From: CAZBUK01 sp964495085
GTDB lineage: Bacteria; Bacteroidota; Ignavibacteria; T3Sed10-11
DNA: 33,166 nt
Assembly (NCBI GenBank): GCA_964495085.1
Contig: CAZBUK010000040.1
Location: 1 to 33,166, forward strand
Direction of reading: 5' to 3'
Shown here: positions 15,803 through 24,018 of the stretch, in pieces
How positions within the stretch are numbered: position 1 is the stretch's first letter
Layout of the letters: every line of letters begins with the position of its first letter
Made by a program: the position numbers and the translations under genes
Notes under the pieces: generated by a model
Told to the model about the DNA's origin: nothing
The model's database searches: none
Seen by the model: only the letters and a program-made list of their open reading frames with translations

Positions 15803-16663
15803 ATGGACGGACTTCTGGGCGTTGCAGGCGCCGGAACGATGGGAATGGGAATAGCATTCACCGCGGCCCTCTCGGGCAAGCGTGTGGCGCTGTACGACAT
15901 CGATGAGAAACAATTGCAGCGTGCCCGTGAAGGCGTCGACCGGCTTCTCGGCAAAGAGCTCGAACGGGGAAAAATTACTGATTCAGGGATGAGCGAAATA
16001 TGGCGGAAGCTTACGTTTACGGCTAATCTCACAGATCTCAGAGAATCGGCGATCGTCATTGAAGCCGCCGTGGAAAGACTCGGCATCAAACAGAAGCTAT
16101 TCGAAGACCTCGATTCCCTTCTCCCCGAAGAATCGATCATCGCATCCAACACGTCGTCCCTCTCGATAACCGCACTGGGGGCCGCGACCGGCAGACCTGA
16201 CCGGGTCGCCGGGATGCACTTCTTTAATCCGGCTCATATAATGAAGCTCGTGGAAATCGTCAGAGGAAGCGAAACCTCGGAAAAGACAATGAACATGCTG
16301 ACCGGTCTCGCCGGCGAGATGGGGAAAACTCCGGTCCGGGTAAAAGATACTCCCGGTTTTATCGTCAATCGCATCGCCCGGCCGTTCTACGGAGAAGCGC
16401 TGAGACTTCTCGCCGAGGGGGTCGCCACGCACAAGGAGATCGACCGTATCGTAAAAAAAGAAGGGGGTTTTAAAATGGGTCCCTTCGAGCTCATGGACCT
16501 CATCGGTATCGACGTCAATTACGAAGTATCCCTTTCCGTCTATGAACAATATTTTCAAGAACCCCGGTACCGTCCGCATCCTATTCAGAAAAAAATGGTC
16601 GACGCACGTTTACTGGGAAGAAAGACCGGAAAAGGTTTTTACGATTACGATGATCGGTCGTAA
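15803..16663 (+). CDS. 3-hydroxyacyl-CoA dehydrogenase (PaaH/Hbd-like)
   Basis: Oxidises 3-hydroxyacyl-CoA to 3-ketoacyl-CoA with NAD+ (or the reverse with NADPH, as in 3-hydroxybutyryl-CoA dehydrogenase). The 286-residue product has the usual length. It shows the Rossmann motif GAGTMGMG (9-16), acidic Asp at the end of strand 2 (YDIDEKQ), SNTSSLS (114-120) and the catalytic pair His138/Glu150 in GMHFFNPAHIMKLVEIV. The C-terminal dimer domain includes TPGFIVNRIARPFYGEA and ends GRKTGKGFYDYD. It is directly coupled to the PaaG-like gene (3-bp gap). Confidence 0.95.
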   Translation: MDGLLGVAGAGTMGMGIAFTAALSGKRVALYDIDEKQLQRAREGVDRLLGKELERGKITDSGMSEIWRKLTFTANLTDLRESAIVIEAAVERLGIKQKLFEDLDSLLPEESIIASNTSSLSITALGAATGRPDRVAGMHFFNPAHIMKLVEIVRGSETSEKTMNMLTGLAGEMGKTPVRVKDTPGFIVNRIARPFYGEALRLLAEGVATHKEIDRIVKKEGGFKMGPFELMDLIGIDVNYEVSLSVYEQYFQEPRYRPHPIQKKMVDARLLGRKTGKGFYDYDDRS

Positions 16664-16719
16664 TCAGACGATGCAGCGACCGGAGAGGAACTGACCGACG
16701 TTCGACACTGAGTATTCGC

Positions 16720-17490
16720 ATGGGACAAACGACAAAACGATTCAAACAAAAGCCTTCCTTTATCGTCAGCGGCGATGAACCGCTCACAGGCGAATATTCG
16801 GATCTGCTTTCCTCCGCCGGCGCCGATGTTTACGTTTGGAGCGATCGATCCCGACCGGCCCCAGCGAACGGCAGCGTGAAGTATTCGAAACAATTGGGCA
16901 GATTCCCGAAAAAAGTGATCGCCGTTTTTGAGCTTTCGAATCTCTCATTATCCGAAAAACTATCCAACCTCACCCGCATTGAGAAACACTGTTCCGAACG
17001 ATCGCTCATCATCGCATCGACGGCGACGGTATCCGCAACGTTTCTCTCCACCGGTCTGAAATACCCGCAGCGCCTGGTCGGTATCGGCGCTCTACCGACC
17101 CTTATCGACAACGAGCTGGTAGAACTCACCGGAGGACCCTATACGGCGGAGACTACACTCCGGAACGCGGTGCAGCTCTTCCTGGATTTGAAAAAAGAAT
17201 CGTCGGTTGTGGACGACCGGGTCGGTTTGATCTTTCCGCGCATTCTCTGCTGCATCATTAATGAAGCGATATTCGCCTTGATGGACGAAGTCGCATCGCC
17301 CGGCGATATCGACACGGCGATGATGCTTGGCACGAACTATCCCGATGGACCCGTGCATTGGGGGGAGCGTATCGGTTTCGATCAGGTTCTCGCGGTGATG
17401 GAGGCGCTGCATTCGGATACAGGCGATGACCGCTACAGACCCTCCCCGCTGCTGAGAAAACTGGCCGTATTTCGCCGGATTGCATTTTAA
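16720..17490 (+). CDS. Degenerate 3-hydroxyacyl-CoA dehydrogenase-like protein
   Basis: 256 residues that align along their length with the neighbouring dehydrogenase but have lost its catalytic features. The Rossmann GxGxxG is replaced by SGDEPLTGEY (17-26), SNTSS becomes STATVS (100-105), and His138 of the neighbour corresponds to Gly123 (GIGALPT) while the partner Glu is kept (Glu135 in LVELTGG, same 12-residue spacing). The C-terminal domain is recognisable (VGLIFPRILCCIINEAIFAL, then RYRPSPLLRKL) but ends before the GRKTGKGFY tail. The frame is open and complete, so this is not a pseudogene. It may be a non-catalytic partner or CoA-binding subunit. It lies 56 bp after the active paralogue. 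Confidence 0.85.
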   Translation: MGQTTKRFKQKPSFIVSGDEPLTGEYSDLLSSAGADVYVWSDRSRPAPANGSVKYSKQLGRFPKKVIAVFELSNLSLSEKLSNLTRIEKHCSERSLIIASTATVSATFLSTGLKYPQRLVGIGALPTLIDNELVELTGGPYTAETTLRNAVQLFLDLKKESSVVDDRVGLIFPRILCCIINEAIFALMDEVASPGDIDTAMMLGTNYPDGPVHWGERIGFDQVLAVMEALHSDTGDDRYRPSPLLRKLAVFRRIAF

Positions 17491-17542
17491 GACTTGTCTT
17501 CGTAACATTAGCCTTGCATAACAGATAAGCGAAAGCCGAAGC

Positions 17543-18367
17543 GTGCAAACCGATAGACCTAAGATCATGACAATCGCCGGATCGGATTCGGGAGGTGGAG
17601 CGGGAATACAGGCCGATCTGAAGACAATCGCCGCACTCGGCGGCTACGGAACCTCGGTAATAACGGCGATAACGGCACAGAATACGCAGACCGTAACAGC
17701 GATCCACGATATTCCCGTCGAGATAATCGAAGCCGAGTTCCTGGCCATAATCGACGATATCGGCGCAGATGCTGTCAAAATCGGGATGCTGAGCAATCCC
17801 GCCACCATCCGGAAAATAGCGAACCTGCTGAGAGAATATCCGGTACGACATATTGTCCTCGACCCTGTCATGGTCTCCAAGAGCGGAAACCAGCTATTGC
17901 AGGAAAATGCCGTTCGCGCACTCATCGATGACCTTCTCCCCCTTTGCACGCTCCTCACGCCGAATATCCCTGAGGCGGAGAAACTCGTGGGATACCGGAT
18001 TTCAAGCGACCGCGAGATCGAAAAAGCCGCCCGCGATCTTCATGCAGGCGGTGTCGGGGCGGTGCTCATCAAGGGGGGGCATCTGCGGAGAGAGAATGTC
18101 GTCAACACGCTCTTCGACGGCACGCAACTCGTCCGGATTGAGACTGAGAGACTCGATGATTCATACTCGCACGGAACTGGATGCACACTTTCTTCCGCAA
18201 TCGCCACGTATCTTGGATGGGATGAACCGCTTGACAACGCGGTGAGGGAGGCGGTCGGCTTCGTGTTCGAGGGCATGAAACACGGTTATCCCGTCGGTGA
18301 GGGCGTCAATCCCCTGAATCATTTTCATTCATTCAACCAACCCCGGCCCGTTTCGCGAACAATATAA
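17543..18367 (+). CDS. thiD: Hydroxymethylpyrimidine/phosphomethylpyrimidine kinase
   Basis: Phosphorylates HMP and HMP-P to HMP-PP for thiamine synthesis. Some members also phosphorylate pyridoxal. The 274-residue product has the N-terminal TIAGSDSGGGAGIQADLKT (10-28), the HMP-binding loop ALGGYGTSVITAITAQNT, KIGML, VLDPVMVSKSG and the catalytic anion-hole motif SHGTGCTLSSAIA (about 211-223). The start is GTG at 17543. The next in-frame ATG would remove part of the first strand. It precedes the GWxTD gene by 32 bp, and pdxA follows two genes later, so cofactor genes are grouped here. No thiamine riboswitch is visible in the short upstream gap. Confidence 0.92.
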   Translation: MQTDRPKIMTIAGSDSGGGAGIQADLKTIAALGGYGTSVITAITAQNTQTVTAIHDIPVEIIEAEFLAIIDDIGADAVKIGMLSNPATIRKIANLLREYPVRHIVLDPVMVSKSGNQLLQENAVRALIDDLLPLCTLLTPNIPEAEKLVGYRISSDREIEKAARDLHAGGVGAVLIKGGHLRRENVVNTLFDGTQLVRIETERLDDSYSHGTGCTLSSAIATYLGWDEPLDNAVREAVGFVFEGMKHGYPVGEGVNPLNHFHSFNQPRPVSRTI

Positions 18368-18399
18368 GAGCGCCATATCAGAGAGGAGCTGTTGAGATT

Positions 18400-19749
18400 A
18401 TGACGAGTATTCGCATCGGCCTATTATTGTGGCTGTTGTTGACGGGCGTGGTGACCGCAGATGCACAACAAAGGCGGCAGGACGGCGGGCAGCAGTACGT
18501 GTTTTTCGAGACGATCAATCTGCCTTCGGAGAATCCGGAGATGGGGCGATTGGAAATCAACTACCGGATCATCAAGAATTTTTTTGTATTCCTCAGAACC
18601 AACGATCCATCGGCCCCATTACCGTTTTCGGGCAGAGGCGAGGTTATCATAGAACTCTTCGACCGCGACGGCAGATCGGCCGGACGCGATATTGCCGATC
18701 ATACCCTCTACAGTGAATCTCACCGTCAGGAATTATCGGATCTGGAATACCTTGAGGGGCTATTTTCATTCGAGCTCCCACCGGGTGAGTATCGGCTCTA
18801 TATCCAGGTCGTTGACCAACAGTCGGCGCGTAAATTCACCGATCAAGACCGGAGAGCGAGAGTGCGTGCATATCCGGAGAATAAATTCTCGGCAGCCGAT
18901 CCTATAGTCCTATCGGACGAGAATAAGGAACATGCGCTGAAACCTCTGAATCTGAGCGGGAACGTTCTCTTCGGCAGAAATTTCCAGGTATACCTCGAGT
19001 ATATTTTTGACACTTCGCAGGAAGGGACTTCCGGAATACCCATTCGAATTTTCCGGATGCTGAACGATCGCGGAGCACGGGAGCTCGTTTATTCCGACAG
19101 CATTCCCGGAGACTGGATGCTGCACAGTCCGCTGCTCACCCGGCAAAAACATCCGGAATCGTACTCCTACGTCCTCGAAACATCGCAGCGCGCCGATAAG
19201 AAGGCTCTCAGGTTCATGGTTCCGGGAGAGAGATTCCGTGAGGGGGTATACAGACTGGAAGTAGACCTCGGACATGGACCGGATTCGTTTTCGGTTGCAT
19301 TTCCATTCCGGGTAGTCTGGCTCGACAAACCGATCTCGCTTCGCAACCTCGATTTCGCGATCTCAATGCTTGAATACATACTTCCCGAAGAGGAATATCG
19401 AGAATTCAGGCGAGGATCAGACGCTCAGAAACAGGAACGTTTCTACAGCTACTGGAGAAGTAAGGATCCGGACTCGACTACGGCATTTAATCCCGTTCTT
19501 TCCGAGTACTATGCAAGAGTCGATTACACAGCGCGCGAATTTCAAACATTGCGGGAACAGAACGGCGCAACAACCGACCGAGGTAAGGTATATATTATTT
19601 ACGGTCCGCCGACCGAGACTCAGCGGCTGCTCACCGCGGGACAGGCGCCTCAGGAAATTTGGTTGTACACACACCTCAACCAGAAATTCATTTTCGTCGA
19701 TCAGGCCAGGCAGGGCAACTACCGGCTGGTCGGCAGAGAGGATATATGA
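18400..19749 (+). CDS. GWxTD-domain protein, secreted
   Basis: 449 residues with an N-terminal signal peptide (MTSIRIGLLLWLLLTGVVTA, predicted cut after ADA) and a C-terminal GWxTD domain, a family of unknown function found mostly in FCB-group bacteria. The C-terminal part shows ERFYSYWRSKDPDSTTAFNP, YYARVDYTAREF and TDRGKVYIIYGPPTETQ. The naming Trp is replaced: the motif reads GATTD (389-393). The long N-terminal part looks like repeated beta-sandwich segments (for example GRGEVIIELFDRDGRSAG and LPPGEYRLYIQVVD). An envelope or periplasmic location is predicted. Its stop overlaps the pdxA start by 4 bp (ATGA), so they are co-translated, without a known functional link. Confidence 0.88.
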   Translation: MTSIRIGLLLWLLLTGVVTADAQQRRQDGGQQYVFFETINLPSENPEMGRLEINYRIIKNFFVFLRTNDPSAPLPFSGRGEVIIELFDRDGRSAGRDIADHTLYSESHRQELSDLEYLEGLFSFELPPGEYRLYIQVVDQQSARKFTDQDRRARVRAYPENKFSAADPIVLSDENKEHALKPLNLSGNVLFGRNFQVYLEYIFDTSQEGTSGIPIRIFRMLNDRGARELVYSDSIPGDWMLHSPLLTRQKHPESYSYVLETSQRADKKALRFMVPGERFREGVYRLEVDLGHGPDSFSVAFPFRVVWLDKPISLRNLDFAISMLEYILPEEEYREFRRGSDAQKQERFYSYWRSKDPDSTTAFNPVLSEYYARVDYTAREFQTLREQNGATTDRGKVYIIYGPPTETQRLLTAGQAPQEIWLYTHLNQKFIFVDQARQGNYRLVGREDI

Positions 19750-20753
19750 AACCGACAATCGTCATAACCATCGGGGATTTCAACGGCATCGGCCCGGAGG
19801 TTGTACTGCGCGCGATCGCAGAGCCGGACATCAATGCGATCTGCCGCGCGGTACTTGTCGGCCCGCTTGAGATCTGGCATGAGGCGGCGAAGTCATTCCT
19901 GCCTTCGGTCAACCTGATGCAGGTCGACAACCCGAAGGAACTGGCGAAAAGGTTTAAGGGAGTACCGGTGGTCCAGATCGACGGCGCCGGGGTGGCGGAT
20001 TTGAGTACGGGCAGACCCTCAAGGATATCGGGGATGATCGCGGTCGATGCCGTCAAAGCATCGGTGAAGCTCTGCCAGGACGGCCACGCTCAGGGAATGG
20101 TGACCGCTCCGGTTTCAAAGGAATCGATCAATCTGGCAGGACATTCGTATGTCGGACATACCGATATGCTCATGGATCTGACGGGTACCGAAGCGGTAAC
20201 GATGATGATGATCGCGGGGAGTTTCCGCGTCGGACTGGTGACCGTACACGTGCCGTTGAAGAATGTCGCGGAGACGATCACCGAGAGAGAGTTCATGCTG
20301 AAGACCAAGACCGCGATCGAAAGTCTGAAAAAGGATTTCGGAATCATCGATCCTCGCGTCGCGATACTCGGGCTGAATCCCCACGCGGGAGAGAGCGGGC
20401 TCCTCGGGGACGAGGAAAAAGAGATCATCACTCCAACCATCAAGCGTCTGGAAAATGAGGGATACGTCGTTCAGGGTCCCTTCCCCGCCGACGGCTTTTT
20501 CGGCGCCAAACTGCATCGCAATTTCGATCTGGTCATGGCGATGTACCATGATCAGGGACTCATCCCGCTGAAACTGGAAGGTTTCGATTTTGGAGTTAAC
20601 TACTCCGCCGGGCTTCCCATCGTCCGCACTTCCCCCGATCACGGAACGGCGTACAATATAGTCGGGAGAGGTATCGCGAATATCAGCAGCATTTCCGAGG
20701 CAATTAAACTCGCGGTCTCCATCACGCACAACCGGAGGAGTAAATCCAGATAA
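19746..20753 (+). CDS. pdxA: 4-hydroxythreonine-4-phosphate dehydrogenase
   Basis: Oxidises 4-phosphohydroxy-L-threonine in the DXP-dependent pyridoxal-5-phosphate pathway. 335 residues, normal length. It begins MKPTIVITIGDFNGIGPEVV. The three metal-binding histidines are His168 (TVHVP), His213 (NPHAGESGLLGDEE) and His268 (MYHDQGLIPLK), with the substrate segments GHTDM (137-141), PADGFF and RTSPDHGTAY also present. ATG 19746 is chosen because it overlaps the GWxTD stop in an ATGA junction and matches the family start. PdxA2-type paralogues act on 4-phospho-erythronate/threonate in sugar-acid breakdown, but the neighbouring thiD favours vitamin B6 synthesis. Confidence 0.95.
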   Translation: MKPTIVITIGDFNGIGPEVVLRAIAEPDINAICRAVLVGPLEIWHEAAKSFLPSVNLMQVDNPKELAKRFKGVPVVQIDGAGVADLSTGRPSRISGMIAVDAVKASVKLCQDGHAQGMVTAPVSKESINLAGHSYVGHTDMLMDLTGTEAVTMMMIAGSFRVGLVTVHVPLKNVAETITEREFMLKTKTAIESLKKDFGIIDPRVAILGLNPHAGESGLLGDEEKEIITPTIKRLENEGYVVQGPFPADGFFGAKLHRNFDLVMAMYHDQGLIPLKLEGFDFGVNYSAGLPIVRTSPDHGTAYNIVGRGIANISSISEAIKLAVSITHNRRSKSR

Positions 20754-20762
20754 GGTCGTACC

Positions 20763-21431
20763 ATGGTTAGTCTTACGAACGTTTCCTTCATCTACGATAA
20801 GTATCCGATCTTCGAGGATATAAACATCACCGTCAATTCGACGGATTTTGTTTTTCTTGTCGGACGGACCGGCACCGGGAAGAGCACGCTGTTGAAGCTG
20901 CTCTATATGGATATATTCCCGTCGTCGGGTGAAGTAACAATCGGTAAGTATAGCTCGGTGAGCATCAGGAAGAGAGAAATTCCGTTCCTGCGGCGAACGA
21001 TCGGAATTATCTTTCAGGACATGAAACTGCTCGAGGACAGGAATGTATACGAGAACGTAGCATTTACGCTTTATGTAACCGGCGCGAAGAAGAAGACGGT
21101 GAAGCAGCGGGTCCTGCAGGCTCTCGCCGAGGTCGGGCTCAGCCATAAGAGAAACAGCATGCCGCATGAACTTTCCGGAGGCGAACAGCAGCGGGTCGGA
21201 ATCGCCCGCGCGCTCGTGAACGAACCGTGGCTCATTGTGGCGGACGAACCGACCGGCAACCTGGATCCGGCCACTTCGAGCGACATCCTGGACCTGCTGA
21301 TCAAAATCAACAACAGGGGCACGGCGGTTTTGATGGCCACTCATAATTACGACATCGTACGAAAAACCCCCGCAGCCCGGATACTCCAGATTCGCGACCG
21401 ACAGGTAGTCGAAGTAGAGATGAGGAAGTGA
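20763..21431 (+). CDS. ftsE: Cell division ATP-binding protein FtsE
   Basis: ATPase of the FtsEX complex, which at the division site activates peptidoglycan hydrolases. 222 residues, typical of FtsE. Walker A is GRTGTGKST (34-42), the Q loop lies in GIIFQDMKLLEDRNVYENVAF, the signature is LSGGEQQRVGIARA (137-150), Walker B is WLIVADEP (156-163), and the switch His lies in MATHNYD. It starts 9 bp after pdxA. The expected partner ftsX does not follow: the next gene is mrp on the opposite strand. LolD/MacB-type ABC ATPases are similar, but the short length and the FEDI and KLL patterns fit FtsE. Confidence 0.9.
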   Translation: MVSLTNVSFIYDKYPIFEDINITVNSTDFVFLVGRTGTGKSTLLKLLYMDIFPSSGEVTIGKYSSVSIRKREIPFLRRTIGIIFQDMKLLEDRNVYENVAFTLYVTGAKKKTVKQRVLQALAEVGLSHKRNSMPHELSGGEQQRVGIARALVNEPWLIVADEPTGNLDPATSSDILDLLIKINNRGTAVLMATHNYDIVRKTPAARILQIRDRQVVEVEMRK

Positions 21432-21485
21432 GGACGGAGTTGAGGGTTCAGAAGTCAGAGGTCGGAGGTCAGAGACCTGAGATCA
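21430..21485 (+). repeat. Degenerate heptanucleotide tandem repeat at the ftsE 3' end
   Basis: Eight consecutive 7-bp units can be read in register from 21430: GAGGACG, GAGTTGA, GGGTTCA, GAAGTCA, GAGGTCG, GAGGTCA, GAGACCT and GAGATCA. The approximate consensus is GAGGTCA. The first unit includes the last two bases of the ftsE stop codon. Two further units (GAGGTCA, GAGGACG) occur at 22736-22749, over the kbl stop codon. Heptanucleotide intergenic tandem repeats are known from cyanobacteria and some other bacteria. A function here is unknown. Confidence 0.7.
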
Positions 21486-21522
21486 GATATATTGATATTT
21501 GTCCCTGATATTTTTCTTTAGA

Positions 21523-22611
21523 TTATAAAATAATCTCAACCTTCCCGTCATCCCCCGCCTGCGCATGGTGCAGAATACTTATCTCAGCGGCCAGGTTCCG
21601 TGAAATCTCGAATATCTTCAAAGTATGCTCCGACTCGGGTTCGAGCACAACGATCGGCTGACCCGAATCGCCCCCCTCGCGAATCCTGGTGTAGAGCGGA
21701 ATCTCTCCCAGGAACTTGGTATTCATTTGCTCAGCGGAGACTCTCCCGCCGCCGTAGCTGAATATCTCCTCCCGGTGTCCGCAGCCCGGACAGATAAAGT
21801 AGCTCATATTCTCCACGATCCCGAACACCGGCACGTTGACCCGCTCGAACATCCGCAGCCCCTTCCTCGCATCGGCAAGGGCTATGTCTTGCGGCGTGGT
21901 CACGATGACCGCTCCGGTCAGCGGAATCGTCTGCACGAGCGTCAGTTGAATATCCCCCGTTCCGGGGGGAAGATCGAAGATCAGATAATCCAACTCGCCC
22001 CAGAGAACGTCGGTCATGAACTGCTTGATCGCGCCGCTCGCCATCGGTCCGCGCCATATCATCGCCTGGTCCTCGTCGACCAGGAAACCGATAGACATCA
22101 CTTTCACTCCATGCGCTTCGAGCGGAATGAGCTTTTGATTCTGAACTTTCGGCCTCTCATGAATCCCCATCATGAGCGGCGTGCTCGGTCCGTACACATC
22201 CGCGTCGATCAGGCCCACCTGTGCTCCGTCGCGGGCGAGCGCTACTGCAAGATTTACCGCCACGGTCGACTTTCCCACGCCTCCCTTTCCGCTTGCCACG
22301 GCTATGGTATTCTTGACGCCCGGGAGGATGCTCTCCTTCTGATCGTTCCGATGCGTCATAACCCTGGAGGTCATCTCGAGATGTACGTTTTGAACTTCGG
22401 GGAGGGCTTCTTTTATGACGCGCACGCAATCCGTCCTGAACTGATCGCGCACGGGACAAGCCGGAGTGGTGAGTTCCAGATTGAACGAGACGTCCTTCCC
22501 GTCGATCCTGAGATCTTTAATGAATCCGAGTGATACGATATCGCGATGCAGATCAGGATCTTTTACCTGCCGCAACGCGTCGAGAATTTTTTGTTCGGTA
22601 ATCTGACTCAT
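21523..22611 (-). CDS. mrp: Mrp/ApbC-type iron-sulfur cluster carrier ATPase
   Basis: P-loop ATPase of the Mrp/NBP35 family that binds and transfers Fe-S clusters. 362 residues. An N-terminal MIP18/DUF59 domain (1-80, with KDPDLHRDIVSLGFIKDL and the TTPACPVRDQF segment) is followed by a deviant Walker A GKGGVGKST (108-116), DADVYGPSTP, a Walker-B region DYLIFDLPPGTGD (208-220) and the cluster-binding pair CPGC (C274, C277). The start ATG has AAGGGA upstream. It is the last gene of the minus-strand run after kbl, 128 bp away. Possible clients nearby include the Fe-S aldonate dehydratase. Confidence 0.95.
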   Translation of the reverse strand: MSQITEQKILDALRQVKDPDLHRDIVSLGFIKDLRIDGKDVSFNLELTTPACPVRDQFRTDCVRVIKEALPEVQNVHLEMTSRVMTHRNDQKESILPGVKNTIAVASGKGGVGKSTVAVNLAVALARDGAQVGLIDADVYGPSTPLMMGIHERPKVQNQKLIPLEAHGVKVMSIGFLVDEDQAMIWRGPMASGAIKQFMTDVLWGELDYLIFDLPPGTGDIQLTLVQTIPLTGAVIVTTPQDIALADARKGLRMFERVNVPVFGIVENMSYFICPGCGHREEIFSYGGGRVSAEQMNTKFLGEIPLYTRIREGGDSGQPIVVLEPESEHTLKIFEISRNLAAEISILHHAQAGDDGKVEIIL

Positions 22612-22739
22612 GCGTCGTTCCCTTACATATAGAATAGTATACCGCAGCCGATCGATGGATCGCCATCCTGATGCTCTCGTCGATATGTTTATAACGATCC
22701 CGGATGCAGGAGTGTTCCGGCCGGCGAATTAAACGGAGG

Positions 22740-23957
22740 TCAGAGGACGCCGAACTTTTTCCCGGCTTTATGGAAAGCCTCGAGCGCGCGATCGATATCT
22801 TTCCGGGTAAGGGCAGCAGATATCTGCACCCGGAGACGGGCTTCACCTCGCGGGACGACCGGGAACCATAATCCTTTCACGTATACGCCGCGCTTAAGCA
22901 GATCTGCGCTCATATCCATTGCGAGTCCCGCTTCGCCGAGCATGACCGGCACGATCGGGTGGTTCCCCTCGAGGATCGTATAGCCGAGCTTGACGATCTC
23001 TTTTCTGAAATATGCGGTATTATCGTGCAATTTGGCGACGAGCGACCGGTCCGCGTTCAGCAGGTCGAAGGCAGCCATCGCTCCGAATACGATGGACGGT
23101 GGGAGGGAATTCGAAAAGGTATATGGGCGGGATTTCTGGCGCAGAAAGTCGACCAGTTCCTTCTTTCCGCTCACATATCCTCCGGCCGCTCCGCCGATCG
23201 CCTTGCCGAGCGTTCCGGTCAGGACGTCGATCTTGCCATAGACGCCGAGTTCTTCGGGGGTGCCTCTGCCCCGTTTTCCGCACACGCCGATTGCGTGCGA
23301 ATCGTCTACGAAGAGCATCGCATTGTATTTCCGCGCAAGCTCGACGAGCGCCGGCAGCGGAGCCAGATCGCCTTCCATGCTGAAGACCCCGTCGGTCGCG
23401 ATGAAACGGAAACGGAAATCCTTCTCCCTGTCCTCCTCGAGCATCTGTTCGAGCTGGGCGGTGTCGGCGTGATTATAGATCTTTTTCACGGTCGTCTCTC
23501 CCCTGCACAACCGCTGGCCGTCGATAATGCTGGCATGGTTCAGGCGGTCGCTGTACAACACATCCTGATACGACTCGTAGCCGAGCTTTTCGTTGGTCAG
23601 TGAAGCGAAAAATCCTTCGTTGGCCGCGAAGCAGGAGGAGAACAGAATCGTATCTTCCGTGCCCACGAACTTAGAAATTTTCTTCTCGAGCTGCAGATGA
23701 ATATCCTGAGTGCCGCATATGAAGCGAACGCTTGCGACGCCGTAGCCGTATTTCCGTATACCTTCGATGGCCGCTTTTTTGACCGCCGGATGATCGGACA
23801 ATCCGAGGTAATTATTCGAGGCGAGCATGACGATATCCCGGTTTTTCACATTCACCACGCCCCGCTGAGGACCGCTGATCGGGGTTTCGTACTTATACGT
23901 TTTGGATTCCTTGAGCCTGCTCAGTTCCGACGCAAAAATCCGGTTTATGGTATCCAC
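22740..23957 (-). CDS. kbl: Glycine C-acetyltransferase (2-amino-3-ketobutyrate CoA ligase)
   Basis: Cleaves 2-amino-3-oxobutanoate with CoA to glycine and acetyl-CoA, the second step of threonine breakdown. This is a PLP enzyme of the alpha-oxoamine synthase family. 405 residues against about 398 in E. coli. It has SNNYLGLSDHP (47-57), DRLNHASIIDG (137-147), FVDDSHAIGVCG (216-227) and the PLP lysine Lys252 in TGTLGKAIGGAAGGY. The start is GTG at 23957, with AAGGA 8 nt upstream. It lies 61 bp after the threonine-dehydrogenase-like gene, which supports this substrate over 8-amino-7-oxononanoate synthase (BioF). Confidence 0.95.
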   Translation of the reverse strand: MDTINRIFASELSRLKESKTYKYETPISGPQRGVVNVKNRDIVMLASNNYLGLSDHPAVKKAAIEGIRKYGYGVASVRFICGTQDIHLQLEKKISKFVGTEDTILFSSCFAANEGFFASLTNEKLGYESYQDVLYSDRLNHASIIDGQRLCRGETTVKKIYNHADTAQLEQMLEEDREKDFRFRFIATDGVFSMEGDLAPLPALVELARKYNAMLFVDDSHAIGVCGKRGRGTPEELGVYGKIDVLTGTLGKAIGGAAGGYVSGKKELVDFLRQKSRPYTFSNSLPPSIVFGAMAAFDLLNADRSLVAKLHDNTAYFRKEIVKLGYTILEGNHPIVPVMLGEAGLAMDMSADLLKRGVYVKGLWFPVVPRGEARLRVQISAALTRKDIDRALEAFHKAGKKFGVL

Positions 23958-24018
23958 GGTGATGATCCTTGTGACTGATGAGATATGGTAATTTTGGGGC
24001 CGATCGCCGGGCGATCCA

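Noticed and set aside
16720..17490. Treating the second dehydrogenase-like gene as a pseudogene
   Set aside because: The frame is complete with no stop or frameshift and the fold signatures persist, so a non-catalytic protein is more likely than a decaying gene.
20115..21344. 409-codon minus-strand frame across pdxA and ftsE
   Set aside because: Both plus-strand genes are complete with intact active-site motifs. The antisense frame spans their junction and has no recognisable domain.
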